A stretch of DNA of 64,000 nt from Gracilimonas amylolytica (GCF_002911695.1 NZ_PQBS01000037.1:38024-102023), one strand, 5' to 3'. Positions 26,720-36,951 are shown, counted from the first letter of the stretch. The notes: generated from the sequence alone by a model not told the origin. A program made the numbers and translations.

Positions 26720-27826
26720 TTATAGTTTCGAGGTTGCGATTTCTAAAATTTCTTTTGCGATCAACCGGGCGGCATCAGGTTTAGCCAGCTTCAGGGCTGC
26801 CTGATTCATACGCTTTAGGTTTTGCTGATCCCGGATCAGCTGCTCCACTAATTCAGTGACTGTATCTTTCATTTTATCATCCTCCAGAAGTATAGATGCA
26901 CCTGCATCCGCCATGGCTTTGGCATTTTGGGTTTGGTGATCTCCTGCAACATTAGGAGAGGGTACTAATACACTCGGTTTACCGGTCAGCATCAGTTCGG
27001 AACATGAACTTGCTCCGGCACGGCTGATCACAAGATCTGCAGCAGCATAAGCCTCGGCCATATTGTCGAGGTAGGCTGTAAGTCGCAGATCCTTCATGGT
27101 TTCCGTATCAATTTCTGTGGAAAGAGTATCATAATATCGTGACCCGCATTGCCAGATGATCTGTAAGCCGGCCTGATCATGCAGAGCTTTAATATTGGCT
27201 TTCATGGCGTCGTTGATGGTCTTTGCACCACCACTTCCGCCCATGACCAACAGCACAGGTTTATCATAAGTGAATCCAAATGATTCCAAAGCGGATGGTT
27301 TATCTGCTTCCTTAAGGGTGGCTCTGGTTGGATTACCACTAACCGTGGTTTTATTGGCCGGTAAAAAGTTATCGGCTTCTTTGAATGCGGTAAATATCTT
27401 AGAGGCAAATTTTGCCAGTAATCGGTTCGTAACGCCCGGAAAGCTGTTCTGTTCCTGAATCACAATAGGTATGCCCAGTTTTCCGGCCACCCAGCCTATG
27501 GGTCCGGCTACATAGCCCCCACAGGATACCACAACCTGAGGATTGTACGCTTTTAAAATTCTGAGACTTTGCACTAAACTGGTGATCAATTTAACAGGGA
27601 AAACAAGGTTTTTCAGGGTGAACCGGCGGTGAAAACCACTGATCCATACATTTCGGATATCGTATCCGGCATTGGGTACAGCTTTCCACTCCATATGATC
27701 TTTGGTACCCACAAACAGGATCTCTGTATCGGGGTTTTCATCTTTCAAAGCATCAGCGATGGCAATAGCCGGGTACACATGTCCGCCGGTTCCGCCTGCT
27801 GCCAGTAAGATCCTTGGGTTATCCAT
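26720..27826 (-). CDS. murG: Lipid II synthase, UDP-GlcNAc transferase MurG
   Basis: MurG adds GlcNAc to lipid I on the inner face of the inner membrane, giving lipid II. The 368 residues match the GT-B fold family: N-terminal AAGGTGGHVYPAIAIAD, the H-M-E-W-K-type block near residue 45, and the C-terminal donor site with VISRAGASSCSELM and SVLVPSPNVAGDHQTQNAKAM. Its start overlaps the ftsW end by 8 nt. Confidence 0.97.
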   Translation of the reverse strand: MDNPRILLAAGGTGGHVYPAIAIADALKDENPDTEILFVGTKDHMEWKAVPNAGYDIRNVWISGFHRRFTLKNLVFPVKLITSLVQSLRILKAYNPQVVVSCGGYVAGPIGWVAGKLGIPIVIQEQNSFPGVTNRLLAKFASKIFTAFKEADNFLPANKTTVSGNPTRATLKEADKPSALESFGFTYDKPVLLVMGGSGGAKTINDAMKANIKALHDQAGLQIIWQCGSRYYDTLSTEIDTETMKDLRLTAYLDNMAEAYAAADLVISRAGASSCSELMLTGKPSVLVPSPNVAGDHQTQNAKAMADAGASILLEDDKMKDTVTELVEQLIRDQQNLKRMNQAALKLAKPDAARLIAKEILEIATSKL

Positions 27827-29009
27827 AATACAAGGTCCTCCTGTTCCGGTTATGCTTTGAGATATTCAGTAAAATGCCCACCATAATTCCTGCAAACACC
27901 ATACTGGTACCGCCGTAACTTACAAACGGCATGGGCAGTCCGGTTACCGGCAGTATGCCACTGGCAACTCCTGCATTCACAAATCCATATAGTACGATCA
28001 TCATGGTGCAGGCAACAGCCAGCAGGGACCCGAGGTGGTCTTCCGCATTACGTGCAACAAAGACGACACCACGTATCAAAATGAGGGTATACATCAGCAC
28101 AAGTCCCATGGCTCCAAACAGTCCATACTCTTCAGCGATGATGGCAAAAATAAAATCGTTGTAGGGAGCAGGGAGGAAGTCACGTTGAGAGCTTTTTCCA
28201 ATGCCTACACCAAAAAGCTCACCTTTGGCAATTGCAATATGAGCCTGCTGGGCCTGATATCCGCTTCCCTGAATGATCTGTTCACTTGGAATGTCTTTGA
28301 TCTGCGTGATATACTGTTCAATGCGATCCTGCCGGTTGGTTGACTGACTCAAAAGCAAAATACCTCCCAGTATCCCGATCGCGATCAGGCTTCCGATCTG
28401 TATCACGCTGATCCGGCCAACAAACATGACCAGCAAACAGATCGCCATTAAAATGCCGGCACTACTGAAATCCTCTATTCCGATAAGTCCGCAGGTTAGC
28501 ACTACCCAGAACATGATCGGTAAAAAGGCTTTTTGAAAGTCTTTGATGTATTCCTGTTTCTCATTCAGTAACACGGAGATATGGATCAATAAGGCCACAG
28601 AGGCGACCATGGAAGGCTGAAATGAGAATCCACCTACATTCAGCCATCGTTTTGCACCAAACTGTTCAGTTCCAAATGCCAGGACTGCAACCAGTAAAAA
28701 CAGGCTGACGACCATACCGATCCGGCTTAATTTGGCAATAGCATGGTAATTGATCTTTGACACCAGAAGCATGACAAAAAAGGCGATCCCAAGCTTAATC
28801 AAATGACTCAGAATGAGTTGACCCGCGGTCGTAGATTTGGTTTCAGCGAAAAAAGCTATGGATGAATACACGGCCAGCAACCCGAATGTCATCAGTATGA
28901 CCACGGCCATCAGCAGGTAGCGGTCGCTTCCCTGCTTGGGTGTATCAATGTCCTCGGCAGTAGTGCCTATTACATTGGATAAATTGCTATGTGGTGATGT
29001 ATAGATCAA
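27819..29009 (-). CDS. ftsW: Peptidoglycan polymerase FtsW
   Basis: FtsW is a SEDS-family membrane glycosyltransferase that polymerises lipid II at the septum with its partner FtsI. The 396 residues form about ten membrane helices. Diagnostic blocks are LNVGGFSFQPS and the C-terminal GLPMPFVSYGGTSMV with the catalytically important region before it. It lies between murD and murG in the normal order and overlaps murG slightly. Confidence 0.96.
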   Translation of the reverse strand: MIYTSPHSNLSNVIGTTAEDIDTPKQGSDRYLLMAVVILMTFGLLAVYSSIAFFAETKSTTAGQLILSHLIKLGIAFFVMLLVSKINYHAIAKLSRIGMVVSLFLLVAVLAFGTEQFGAKRWLNVGGFSFQPSMVASVALLIHISVLLNEKQEYIKDFQKAFLPIMFWVVLTCGLIGIEDFSSAGILMAICLLVMFVGRISVIQIGSLIAIGILGGILLLSQSTNRQDRIEQYITQIKDIPSEQIIQGSGYQAQQAHIAIAKGELFGVGIGKSSQRDFLPAPYNDFIFAIIAEEYGLFGAMGLVLMYTLILIRGVVFVARNAEDHLGSLLAVACTMMIVLYGFVNAGVASGILPVTGLPMPFVSYGGTSMVFAGIMVGILLNISKHNRNRRTLYYG

Positions 29010-29018
29010 TAGTCTGTT

Positions 29019-30374
29019 TTATAATTTGTTTACTTCGTCTTTAAAGATCTTGCCGCGGTGCTCATAACTGTCAAACATATCAAATGAGGCACAGGCAGGA
29101 CTCAGCAAAACGGCTTCACCTTTTTTGGCACCTTTGTAGGCTGCTCTCACAGCGCCACCCATGGTTTCTACACGTACAAAATGCGGGGCAACATCTCCAA
29201 GTTGTTCTTCAATGCGGTCTTTTGATTCCCCGATCGCAATGATCGTATGTACTTTTTCCTTGATCTGTGGGATCAATTCCGAATAATCATTGCCTTTATC
29301 GCGCCCTCCAAGGATGAGAGTAAGCGGGACGTTAAAACTATCCAGTGCAAACCAAACGGCATTTACGTTGGTCGCTTTACTGTCGTTGATGTATTTCACT
29401 CCATCCACCTTGCGAACCAGTTCAAGACGGTGTTCAACTCCGGTGAAGGTGCGAAGGCTTTCCCTGATCGCATCGTTTTTGATCTCTGCTGCCCGTGCTG
29501 CAAGTGCGGTTGCTAATCCGTTGCTCAGGTTGTGTTGACCTCGTAGTCCGATTTCTTCTACTGGCATAAGTGATTCTTCCTGGTTGTTGAATTTGAAAAT
29601 GATTTGGTTGTTGCGAACAAAAGCACCTTCCGGCACCTCATTTTTGTGAGAAAAAGCCCACAGCTGAGGGTTGGATTGCTTTTGTTTGAGGGACTCCACA
29701 TGCTTTTCGATGATCGGGTCATCATAATTGAAGATGAACCGCTCATTTTCAGTCTGATTTTCTGTGATTCTGAATTTAGCTGCCGCGTAGGCCTCAAGAT
29801 CATAGTTGTACCGATTCAGGTGATCAGGTGTGATATTCAGTATCAAACTGATATCAGGTTTGAAAGTGGATATATGATCGAGTTGAAAACTACTTACTTC
29901 CAGCAGGTGATCACAGGTTGTGTGGTACACTACATCAGAAAAAGCAATTCCAATATTCCCTGATAGTTTATGATCACGGCCGGCAACGGTCCATAAGTGA
30001 TCCAGCCAGTTTGCAACGGTTGTTTTACCATTACTGCCGGTTACGGCAACAATCCTGCTGTCTGTGAACCAGCTTGCCACTTCAATTTCTGAAAACACGT
30101 CTTTTCCCTGATCCAGGTAATACTGAACCATAGGGGATTCGGTGGGCACACCGGGGCTTACGACCGCAAATTCGGCCTGTTTTGCTACATCGGTATGACC
30201 TTTTTCCTCAAAAGGAATGTCAGCCGCTTCAAGTTTTGACCTGAAATCGCGGTTGACCGATCCATGATCAGTTACAAATACTTCGGCCCCTTTCTGCTTA
30301 AGCAGAAGTGCCACAGCTATGCCGCTTTTTGCAGCACCGATCACGACGATATGTGTTCCCTTTATATCTCTCAT
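29019..30374 (-). CDS. murD: UDP-N-acetylmuramoylalanine-D-glutamate ligase
   Basis: MurD adds D-glutamate to UDP-MurNAc-L-Ala in the cytoplasm. The 451-residue chain has an N-terminal Rossmann-like domain (GAAKSGIAVALLL), the ligase P-loop VTGSNGKTTVANWL near residue 115, the central EVSSFQLD and NITPDHLNRY motifs, and the C-terminal YINDSKATNVNA and ILGGRDKGNDY blocks, all typical. Its start overlaps the mraY stop by 4 nt (ATGA), so the two are translationally coupled. Confidence 0.97.
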   Translation of the reverse strand: MRDIKGTHIVVIGAAKSGIAVALLLKQKGAEVFVTDHGSVNRDFRSKLEAADIPFEEKGHTDVAKQAEFAVVSPGVPTESPMVQYYLDQGKDVFSEIEVASWFTDSRIVAVTGSNGKTTVANWLDHLWTVAGRDHKLSGNIGIAFSDVVYHTTCDHLLEVSSFQLDHISTFKPDISLILNITPDHLNRYNYDLEAYAAAKFRITENQTENERFIFNYDDPIIEKHVESLKQKQSNPQLWAFSHKNEVPEGAFVRNNQIIFKFNNQEESLMPVEEIGLRGQHNLSNGLATALAARAAEIKNDAIRESLRTFTGVEHRLELVRKVDGVKYINDSKATNVNAVWFALDSFNVPLTLILGGRDKGNDYSELIPQIKEKVHTIIAIGESKDRIEEQLGDVAPHFVRVETMGGAVRAAYKGAKKGEAVLLSPACASFDMFDSYEHRGKIFKDEVNKL

Positions 30375-31507
30375 CGGATCTTAAGGGTTAACAAGCTTAG
30401 AATTCCCAGTAAAATGGTAATGATCCAAAATCGGACCACGATCTTCTGCTCAGGCCATCCTTTTTTCTCATAATGATGGTGGATAGGGGTCATCAAAAAG
30501 ACACGCTTACCTTCCCCATATTTTCGTTTTGTGTACTTGAAATAGGTGGTTTGAATGATCACTGACAGTGTTTCAAAAAAGAAGATCCCGCAAATAAACG
30601 GTAGTAAAAGTTCCTTGTGCAGCATAAGGCCAAGAGCACCGAAAGCACCACCAAGGGCAAGGGAACCGGTATCACCCATAAAAACCGAGGCCGGGTTCGT
30701 GTTGTACCAAAGGAACCCGATACAGGCTCCAATAAGTGAGGCGGTAAATATGGTTAGCTCACCGGCTCCGGGCAGATACATGATGTCGAGAAAGCCGGAA
30801 AAATCAACACGGCCCGAGACGTAGGCGAATATCGCAAAGACGATCCCACAGATCGCTGAGGTACCGGCAGCAAGTCCATCCAGGCCATCTGTCAAATTAG
30901 TTGCGTTACTGACTGCCGTAATAATGAATACGGCAACGGTGATATAAATGATCCAGCCAATGGTGTCACCGAAATAGGCGTAGTCTATGTTTACATTTTT
31001 CAAAAAAGGAACCGTCGAGAGCGAATTGAACGACTCAAACTCGGGGTGAAAATAAAGGGTCGCGCCTACGATCAGGCCAACAAAAACTTGTCCGGCGATC
31101 TTGAACCAACCGGCCAGACCACTCTTATCCTTTTTGACCACTTTGATGTAGTCATCAATAAAGCCTACAGCCCCTAAGGTCAGTGTTACAAATACGATGA
31201 GCCAGCTGTAAATACTATCAAGTCGTGCCCAGAGTATGGTTGGAATGATAATGGCCAGAATGATGATCACACCACCCATGGTGGGGGTTGAGCCTTTGGC
31301 AAGATGATGATCCAGTCCGATATCATCACGGATCACCTCTTTGAGCTGAAGTTTACTCAGCCAGTGAATGATCTTCTTACCAACGAAAAGGCTAATGAGC
31401 AGAGAGGTAATGGCAGCAAGTGCCGTTCTGGTAGAAATAAAAGCAATTGCACCGGTGCCGGGTACATCGTAAACGGAGTCAAGCCAGGTGAATAGTTCGT
31501 GAAGCAT
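30371..31507 (-). CDS. mraY: Phospho-MurNAc-pentapeptide translocase MraY
   Basis: MraY is the integral membrane enzyme that moves phospho-MurNAc-pentapeptide onto undecaprenyl phosphate, forming lipid I. The 378 residues form about ten membrane helices. Family motifs are present: STPTMGGVIII, the acidic VGFIDDYIKV, NATNLTDGLDGLA, FMGDTGSLALGG and TPIHHHYEKKGW with the conserved histidines. Its start overlaps the murE stop by one base. The length is slightly above the 360 residues of E. coli, as is common in the FCB group. Confidence 0.98.
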   Translation of the reverse strand: MLHELFTWLDSVYDVPGTGAIAFISTRTALAAITSLLISLFVGKKIIHWLSKLQLKEVIRDDIGLDHHLAKGSTPTMGGVIIILAIIIPTILWARLDSIYSWLIVFVTLTLGAVGFIDDYIKVVKKDKSGLAGWFKIAGQVFVGLIVGATLYFHPEFESFNSLSTVPFLKNVNIDYAYFGDTIGWIIYITVAVFIITAVSNATNLTDGLDGLAAGTSAICGIVFAIFAYVSGRVDFSGFLDIMYLPGAGELTIFTASLIGACIGFLWYNTNPASVFMGDTGSLALGGAFGALGLMLHKELLLPFICGIFFFETLSVIIQTTYFKYTKRKYGEGKRVFLMTPIHHHYEKKGWPEQKIVVRFWIITILLGILSLLTLKIR

Positions 31508-32967
31508 TACTGACCCTCCCCAACCTTAAGTTGCAGAAGTTCAGATGCGATCTCACGATCATCAAAATGATGCCGTTCACCGTTTATCTCCTGATAATCC
31601 TCATGTCCCTTACCGGCTATCAATATGATCTCATTGTCATCAGCTTCCTGAATGGCTTTTTCAATAGCATCACGCCGATTGGTCACACTCGCCACTTTAT
31701 CAAGGTTTTCAAAACCTGCAATGATATCAGCGATGATCACGTCCGGGTTTTCTGTTCGGGGATTGTCGCTCGTAACGATCACTTTATCGGCGAATAATTC
31801 GGATACCTTGGCCATCTCGGGTCTTTTTGCAGAATCCCGGTCACCGCCGGCGCCAAATACCACGGTTAATTTTTGGGAAGCATCTTTTACAGCCGAAAGT
31901 GTAGACAAAACATTTTGCAGGGCATCAGGGGTATGGGCATAATCGACAATAACTAAAGGACCATGTTCCCCTGAACCCGATACGGTCTCCATTCTGCCGG
32001 GTGCCCCTTTCGCTTCTGATAAGGCCTTAACGATATCCTTCGGTTCAAGACCCAGGCATTTACATATAAAATAGGCCTCTCCTAAATTATAAGCATTGAA
32101 TTTGCCTACCAGTGGGCTCTCAATTTTTTGCCCGTCAATAATAATGGAAATTCCATTAGCTGTATTCTCAAGGATGTAAGCCGAATCATGTTCAAAGCTT
32201 AGCGTGACCTTTTGAGCCTTACAGCTGTCAAGCATCGCGGAACCGTGCTTGTCATCCATATTAACAACCGCAAAAGCATCTTCTTGTAATGAATCGAACA
32301 GTCGGCTTTTGGCGTTTGCGTATTCTTCAAGTGTTTCGTGATAATCCAGATGGTCATGGCTCAGGTTAGTGAAAGCAGCCACTTTAAATGGTACACCGGC
32401 CACCCGATGCTGATCCAGGGCATGAGATGATACTTCCATAACCAGGTACTCAGAACCGGCTTCAACCATTTTTTGCATGTCTTTGGCCAATTCGATCGGG
32501 TCAGAGGTAGTCAGTTTACTGTCAAATTCATCATCCAGTATCCTTTTACTCACGGTGCCCAAAAGGGATGCTTTTTTATTACAGTCTCTCAATACCTGAT
32601 AAACCAAAGTAGCTGTAGTGGTTTTCCCATTGGTTCCGGTGATCCCAACGATCTGCAACTTTTTAGCCGGATTTCCGGCGAATTCCTGAGCGATAATACC
32701 GGTGAGGGTCTTAGTGTTTTCCACTTCGATCACACAAACATCTTCATGGCTATAAAATGAATCCTCACAGATCACCACTGAAGCTCCGCGTTCAACGGCG
32801 TCTTCAATGAACATGTGGCCATCAACCCGGGTGCCTCTTACGGCAATAAAAACGGACCGATCCTGGGCTTCCCGCGAATCAAGAACCGGGGAGCCTAACT
32901 CAATACCATAATTGGCATTGGTTACATGCAGTGGGTTACAAATTTCTATGAGTCGTTCTAAGGTCAA
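31507..32967 (-). CDS. murE: UDP-MurNAc-tripeptide synthetase MurE
   Basis: MurE attaches the third amino acid to UDP-MurNAc-L-Ala-D-Glu. The 486 residues show the P-loop GITGTNGKTTTATLV near residue 110, EVSSHALDQHR, FTNLSHDHLDYH and VVDYAHTPDALQNVL. The specificity loop reads TSDNPRTENPDVI; the DNPR motif is the one known to mark enzymes that use meso-diaminopimelate rather than lysine. A normal meso-DAP peptidoglycan is therefore expected. It abuts ftsI with no gap. Confidence 0.97.
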   Translation of the reverse strand: MTLERLIEICNPLHVTNANYGIELGSPVLDSREAQDRSVFIAVRGTRVDGHMFIEDAVERGASVVICEDSFYSHEDVCVIEVENTKTLTGIIAQEFAGNPAKKLQIVGITGTNGKTTTATLVYQVLRDCNKKASLLGTVSKRILDDEFDSKLTTSDPIELAKDMQKMVEAGSEYLVMEVSSHALDQHRVAGVPFKVAAFTNLSHDHLDYHETLEEYANAKSRLFDSLQEDAFAVVNMDDKHGSAMLDSCKAQKVTLSFEHDSAYILENTANGISIIIDGQKIESPLVGKFNAYNLGEAYFICKCLGLEPKDIVKALSEAKGAPGRMETVSGSGEHGPLVIVDYAHTPDALQNVLSTLSAVKDASQKLTVVFGAGGDRDSAKRPEMAKVSELFADKVIVTSDNPRTENPDVIIADIIAGFENLDKVASVTNRRDAIEKAIQEADDNEIILIAGKGHEDYQEINGERHHFDDREIASELLQLKVGEGQ

Positions 32968-35139
32968 TTATCTTTTTGTTGCGTCTGTTAGTGTTTCGAG
33001 TGATCGTGCTTTGCCTCGAAGAGTGACGGTATATCCTTTTCTTAACCATTCTCCCTGTTTGGGATATTGAGCAAAGACGGTTCCTGAGCCGATGATCTCA
33101 GTTTCTAAACCCAGGTCAGCCAGCAAGTTTGTGGCTTTACGCATGTTCATGCCTCTCAATTCCGGGATCTCAGCATATCCTTCTTTTACAGTCTCACTTT
33201 CAGCTTCAGTAAATGTTTCTGAGAGAGTGAGAGAAATTTTGTCACCGGCTTTCAGCTCTGTTCCTGCTTCAGGTATCTGAGCAGCTACATATCCTGAGTT
33301 GCCGTTTATTTCAAATTGTATATTCAGTTCCCTTAACAATGTTTTTGCTTCTTCGCGACTTAATCCTCTCAGGAAAGGGGTACGAACAGCCAATGGGGCT
33401 TCTTCTTCGATCGTGGTCATGCTTCGTTGGATATCATTATCCAATCCGGCAATGCGAAGGGCAATATTCCTGAAAATTGGGGCTGCTGTGAACCCACCAT
33501 AACCACTGGTTCTGGGCTCATCCAATAGGATAAAAGCCACATATTGCGGATCATCGACCGGGAAAAATCCTGCAAATGACCCACGATAATTGTTAGTATA
33601 TCGGCCGTTAACCACTTTTTTGGCTGTACCAGTTTTACCGGCAATTCTGAGGCCTTCAACCTGAGCAAGATCACCGGTACCGGAATCAGCTACTACACTT
33701 TCAAATACCGGCATTAACTTTTCAAGGGTTGACCGTTTTGCGATCCTTCGGATCTCAACCGGCTCATGTTCCATGATCACATCACCATTTTTATCTTCAA
33801 TTTTTTCAACCAGGTAGGGTCTCATCATTAACCCTTTATTGGCAAAAGCGGCATAGGCCTGAGCGATCTGAAGAGAGGTAGTCTGGATCTCATATCCGTG
33901 CGACATCCAGGGCAGGGTCACCAAACTCCATTCATAAGGTTTTGCCAGGCTTCCTTGTACTTCACCGATCAGGTCAATGTTAGTTTCTGTTCCAAAGCCC
34001 ATGTTTCTGGCATACTGGTAAAACACTTCCGGTTTCATCCGCATGGCGATCTCAGCGGTTGCAACATTCGATGATTTCTGGATCACCTCTTCAAAGGAAA
34101 GATCTCCAAGTGGATCGTGGTCTCTTAAAACCAGATCATGAATAACGACTTCTCCGTTATCCGGTGTTTCAAATATTTCGTCAAAACTCACGACGCCTTG
34201 TTCAACAGCTGCGACTGCGGTCACCAGTTTAAAGGTTGAACCGGGTTCGATCATATCACTGATGGCAAAATTACGACGATTTTCCTCATCGGAACTGGCA
34301 GGATAATTGGGATCGTAAGTCGGATAATTCGCCAGGGCTTTAATGGCTCCGGTTTTGGGATCCATGATGATCCCCGTCCCATAATTAGCAAGATGTTTTT
34401 CAACGCCGGCTTTCAGTTCATCTTCCAGAATGGCCTGAATGTAGGCATCGATAGTGGTATGGAGAGAGTAACCGTCACGCGGTAATTTTTTGGGGGCACC
34501 GATGTATTCAAAAATACGGTTGAATGGATCGCGGCGAACCTGACGAACACCATTCTCACCTTTTAATTCCTCATTATAATAGGCTTCAAGGCCGATACGT
34601 CCATCGGTTTCATGGTTTACAAAGCCAAGCACATGTGAGGCAAGAGGGCCAAAGGTGTATTTTCTTTTATAATTTTCTTCCAGGATAACTCCTTTAATAT
34701 CCAAGGCTTTGATCTCATCCTTTATGATCACTGATAGTTCGTCTTCTAAAACGATGTATCGGGATTGGGGAGGAGCACTGTTGATCTTATTTCTATAATG
34801 AGAAACACTTTTACCGGTCAGTGTGGCTAATTTTTGGATCAGTTTATTTTCAAGCTCCTTAGGAACACCGATACCTCCGTTGAAAGGCACCTTTGGATCA
34901 TAAGCAAGTCGGTAATCGATCGCGTTGGTTGCCAGCAAGGTTCCATTGGCGTCGTAGATATTGCCCCTTTGTGCCGGGATAGGGATCTGATCAATAGCCT
35001 GTTTGCTCCACAAAGCTCGAAGTTCTTCACCCTCAAAGTAGTTGACGCGAATTAGCTGAAACCCTAAAGCACAGGGTATGAGGAGAACAAACCCTAAAAT
35101 GATAAACATTCGGCTCAGTATGGCAGTACGTTCGTCCAT
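32968..35139 (-). CDS. ftsI: Division transpeptidase FtsI/PBP3-type with PASTA domains
   Basis: This class B penicillin-binding protein crosslinks septal peptidoglycan with FtsW. The 723-residue protein has one N-terminal membrane anchor (about 8-30), a dimerisation/pedestal domain, and a transpeptidase domain with active-site SxxK (EPGSTFKLV), SxN (KSSNVATAE) and KTG (AGKTGTAKK). Unlike E. coli FtsI it continues with two PASTA domains (about 570-640 and 650-710; each with a PxLRGx start and a KxGDxxxLTLS-like end), a layout shared with Bacteroidota and Gram-positive division PBPs. It starts 6 nt after the ftsL stop. Confidence 0.95.
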   Translation of the reverse strand: MDERTAILSRMFIILGFVLLIPCALGFQLIRVNYFEGEELRALWSKQAIDQIPIPAQRGNIYDANGTLLATNAIDYRLAYDPKVPFNGGIGVPKELENKLIQKLATLTGKSVSHYRNKINSAPPQSRYIVLEDELSVIIKDEIKALDIKGVILEENYKRKYTFGPLASHVLGFVNHETDGRIGLEAYYNEELKGENGVRQVRRDPFNRIFEYIGAPKKLPRDGYSLHTTIDAYIQAILEDELKAGVEKHLANYGTGIIMDPKTGAIKALANYPTYDPNYPASSDEENRRNFAISDMIEPGSTFKLVTAVAAVEQGVVSFDEIFETPDNGEVVIHDLVLRDHDPLGDLSFEEVIQKSSNVATAEIAMRMKPEVFYQYARNMGFGTETNIDLIGEVQGSLAKPYEWSLVTLPWMSHGYEIQTTSLQIAQAYAAFANKGLMMRPYLVEKIEDKNGDVIMEHEPVEIRRIAKRSTLEKLMPVFESVVADSGTGDLAQVEGLRIAGKTGTAKKVVNGRYTNNYRGSFAGFFPVDDPQYVAFILLDEPRTSGYGGFTAAPIFRNIALRIAGLDNDIQRSMTTIEEEAPLAVRTPFLRGLSREEAKTLLRELNIQFEINGNSGYVAAQIPEAGTELKAGDKISLTLSETFTEAESETVKEGYAEIPELRGMNMRKATNLLADLGLETEIIGSGTVFAQYPKQGEWLRKGYTVTLRGKARSLETLTDATKR

Positions 35140-35145
35140 GTTCCC

Positions 35146-35559
35146 CTATTCCTTTATAACGATGACTTTATCTGCCGGACCACCATTGATGAAGCCCTGG
35201 GCTTCCGCCTTGTCATAGATATCAGCGGGGCCAACCATGCGGTCGTATCTCAGTTTCAATTCATCGAATTGGGCACGGGATCGATTATACTCTGCTTCCA
35301 GAAATTGAACTTCTTCAAGCAGCCTTTGAGTAGAAAAAACATGGGTCAAGTACGCAAAGCCGAGGATCCCGATGATGATACTTCCCATAATGATCTTCCA
35401 GGGCTTGATCTTTGGAAGGGTGATCTTACCTTTTACCTTACTTGAGCCGGCATGCTTGCCATTTGGAGCAGAACCGATCTTTCCGTTGCCTGAAGGTTTC
35501 TCAACCTTGCGGAGGTTTGGTCGTACATCATGTTTTTTAAGTGGTGACTGTACCATCAT
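35146..35559 (-). CDS. ftsL: FtsL-like bitopic division protein
   Basis: FtsL holds the FtsQ-FtsL-FtsB complex that activates FtsWI. The 137 residues fit: a long basic cytoplasmic head (about 1-54), one membrane helix (about 56-76, WKIIMGSIIIGILGFAYLT), then a periplasmic heptad-patterned coiled coil (about 77-115). Primary sequence is poorly conserved in this family, so the call rests on topology and on its place between rsmH and ftsI. Two adjacent ATGs are possible starts; I use the first. It begins 5 nt after the rsmH stop. Confidence 0.8.
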   Translation of the reverse strand: MMVQSPLKKHDVRPNLRKVEKPSGNGKIGSAPNGKHAGSSKVKGKITLPKIKPWKIIMGSIIIGILGFAYLTHVFSTQRLLEEVQFLEAEYNRSRAQFDELKLRYDRMVGPADIYDKAEAQGFINGGPADKVIVIKE

Positions 35560-35564
35560 AATGC

Positions 35565-36482
35565 TTACCCCTCTGTTTTTTCTGCAACCCTGAGTTTAGC
35601 ACTCCGGGAGGCTGAATTTCGTTCGATCTCTTCTTTGGATGGTGTTATGAGCTGCTTATTGACCGGACGGATCGGGGAAATAGGGTTCCCGTAAAAATCC
35701 TTCTCAACCTTTCCTTTGAAATTACCGGCCTTAAAGAATCGCTTTACAATACGGTCTTCAAGGGAGTGATAGGAAATGGCAACAATACGTCCACCGGGTT
35801 TTAGAACTTCGAGAGATTGCTCTAATACATTTTCGAGCATTTCCAATTCGCGGTTAACTTCAATACGAATACCCTGAAAAACACGCGCCAAAGATTTCAC
35901 TTCAAAACGTTGATTCACAACCGATGAGATGACTTTACGTAACTCTCCGGTCGTTTCAATAGGGCGAGCATCAATGATAGCTCTTGCGATCTTTCTGCTT
36001 TGTTTTTCTTCTCCGTAATGAAATATGATATCACGCAGCTTTTCGTAATCGTACTCATTAACCACCTGATAGGCAGAAACGCCTGACAGGTTACCCATAC
36101 GCATATCAAGCGGACCGTCTTCCTGAAAGCTGAAGCCGCGTTCCGGTTCCTTGATCTGATGGGTTGATACGCCAAGATCCAAAAGGATTCCGGCTATCTG
36201 ACTGTGGGTATGGGGAGGTAGGATAGTTGTCAGATAGCCAAAATTGCCTTTTATGGGGATAAAACGGGGGTCATCGCCAATATTATTTGATGCCGCTTCA
36301 AGAGCTTCATCATCCTGGTCGATGCCGTATAGCCGTCCGTCTTCACCAAGCTTTTTTAGTATTTCTTTAGAATGGCCGCCACCACCTAAGGTGCCGTCTA
36401 TATATATGCCATCCTTATCAGTAACGAGAGCATCGACTGATTCGTGAAGCAGTACCGGAATATGTTCTATATATGAGGTCAT
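35565..36482 (-). CDS. rsmH: 16S rRNA (cytosine-1402-N4) methyltransferase RsmH
   Basis: RsmH (MraW) methylates C1402 of 16S rRNA with SAM, aiding decoding accuracy. I start at ATG 36482 (305 residues): it lies one base after the mraZ stop (TGA-T-ATG) and begins MTSYIEHIPVLLHESVDAL, the normal family start, while an ATG at 36509 adds nine residues inside mraZ. The SAM-binding GTLGGGGHS motif, the DLGVSTHQI block, RMG-like patch and the C-terminal ISYHSLEDRIVKRFF motif are all present. Confidence 0.96.
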   Translation of the reverse strand: MTSYIEHIPVLLHESVDALVTDKDGIYIDGTLGGGGHSKEILKKLGEDGRLYGIDQDDEALEAASNNIGDDPRFIPIKGNFGYLTTILPPHTHSQIAGILLDLGVSTHQIKEPERGFSFQEDGPLDMRMGNLSGVSAYQVVNEYDYEKLRDIIFHYGEEKQSRKIARAIIDARPIETTGELRKVISSVVNQRFEVKSLARVFQGIRIEVNRELEMLENVLEQSLEVLKPGGRIVAISYHSLEDRIVKRFFKAGNFKGKVEKDFYGNPISPIRPVNKQLITPSKEEIERNSASRSAKLRVAEKTEG

Positions 36483-36483
36483 A

Positions 36484-36951
36484 TCATGCACCATCACTTT
36501 CCGGTTCATCTCCCATTACCTGTTCAAAAATTTCTTCAAATGCACCATCATCCAGGGCTGAATCCATTTCATCCAGTTTATCCGGATCCCAAACCTCTAT
36601 AAATTCACCCATTCCAAGGAACACAGCTTTACCATTTATAGCAGCGTATTCCATAAGGTCTGAGGGCAGGGCGATACGGTTTTGCTTATCAAGGGAGACA
36701 TCCTCAGCATAGCGGAGAAAGTTTCTTTTAGCTAAACGGCCTTTCTTTGTGAAGTTGTTAATGCGGGATAGCTTAGCTTCGACATTCTCCCATTCGTCTT
36801 CGGGATATAGATAAAGACAGGGTTCTTGCCCGCGTACCACGGTGAAGCGTTCTTGTGCAGCAGGGCTGAGGGATTTGCGTAATTTCGCAGGAAAGGCCAC
36901 TCGCCCCTTGGCATCTATACTATGCTCGTATTGTCCTTTGAAACTTGGCAC
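36484..36951 (-). CDS. mraZ: Transcriptional regulator MraZ
   Basis: MraZ is a ring-forming DNA-binding protein that represses its own division cluster. Two SpoVT/AbrB-like halves are visible, each with the D-x-x-x-R motif: DAKGRVAFPAKLR and DKQNRIALPSDL. I start at GTG 36951 (155 residues), giving the family-typical opening of PSFKGQYEHSIDAKGR; the longer frame to 37026 would overlap the operator and promoter. No strong ribosome-binding site precedes it (GGGA only). The three-repeat operator upstream shows the expected autoregulation. Confidence 0.93.
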   Translation of the reverse strand: MPSFKGQYEHSIDAKGRVAFPAKLRKSLSPAAQERFTVVRGQEPCLYLYPEDEWENVEAKLSRINNFTKKGRLAKRNFLRYAEDVSLDKQNRIALPSDLMEYAAINGKAVFLGMGEFIEVWDPDKLDEMDSALDDGAFEEIFEQVMGDEPESDGA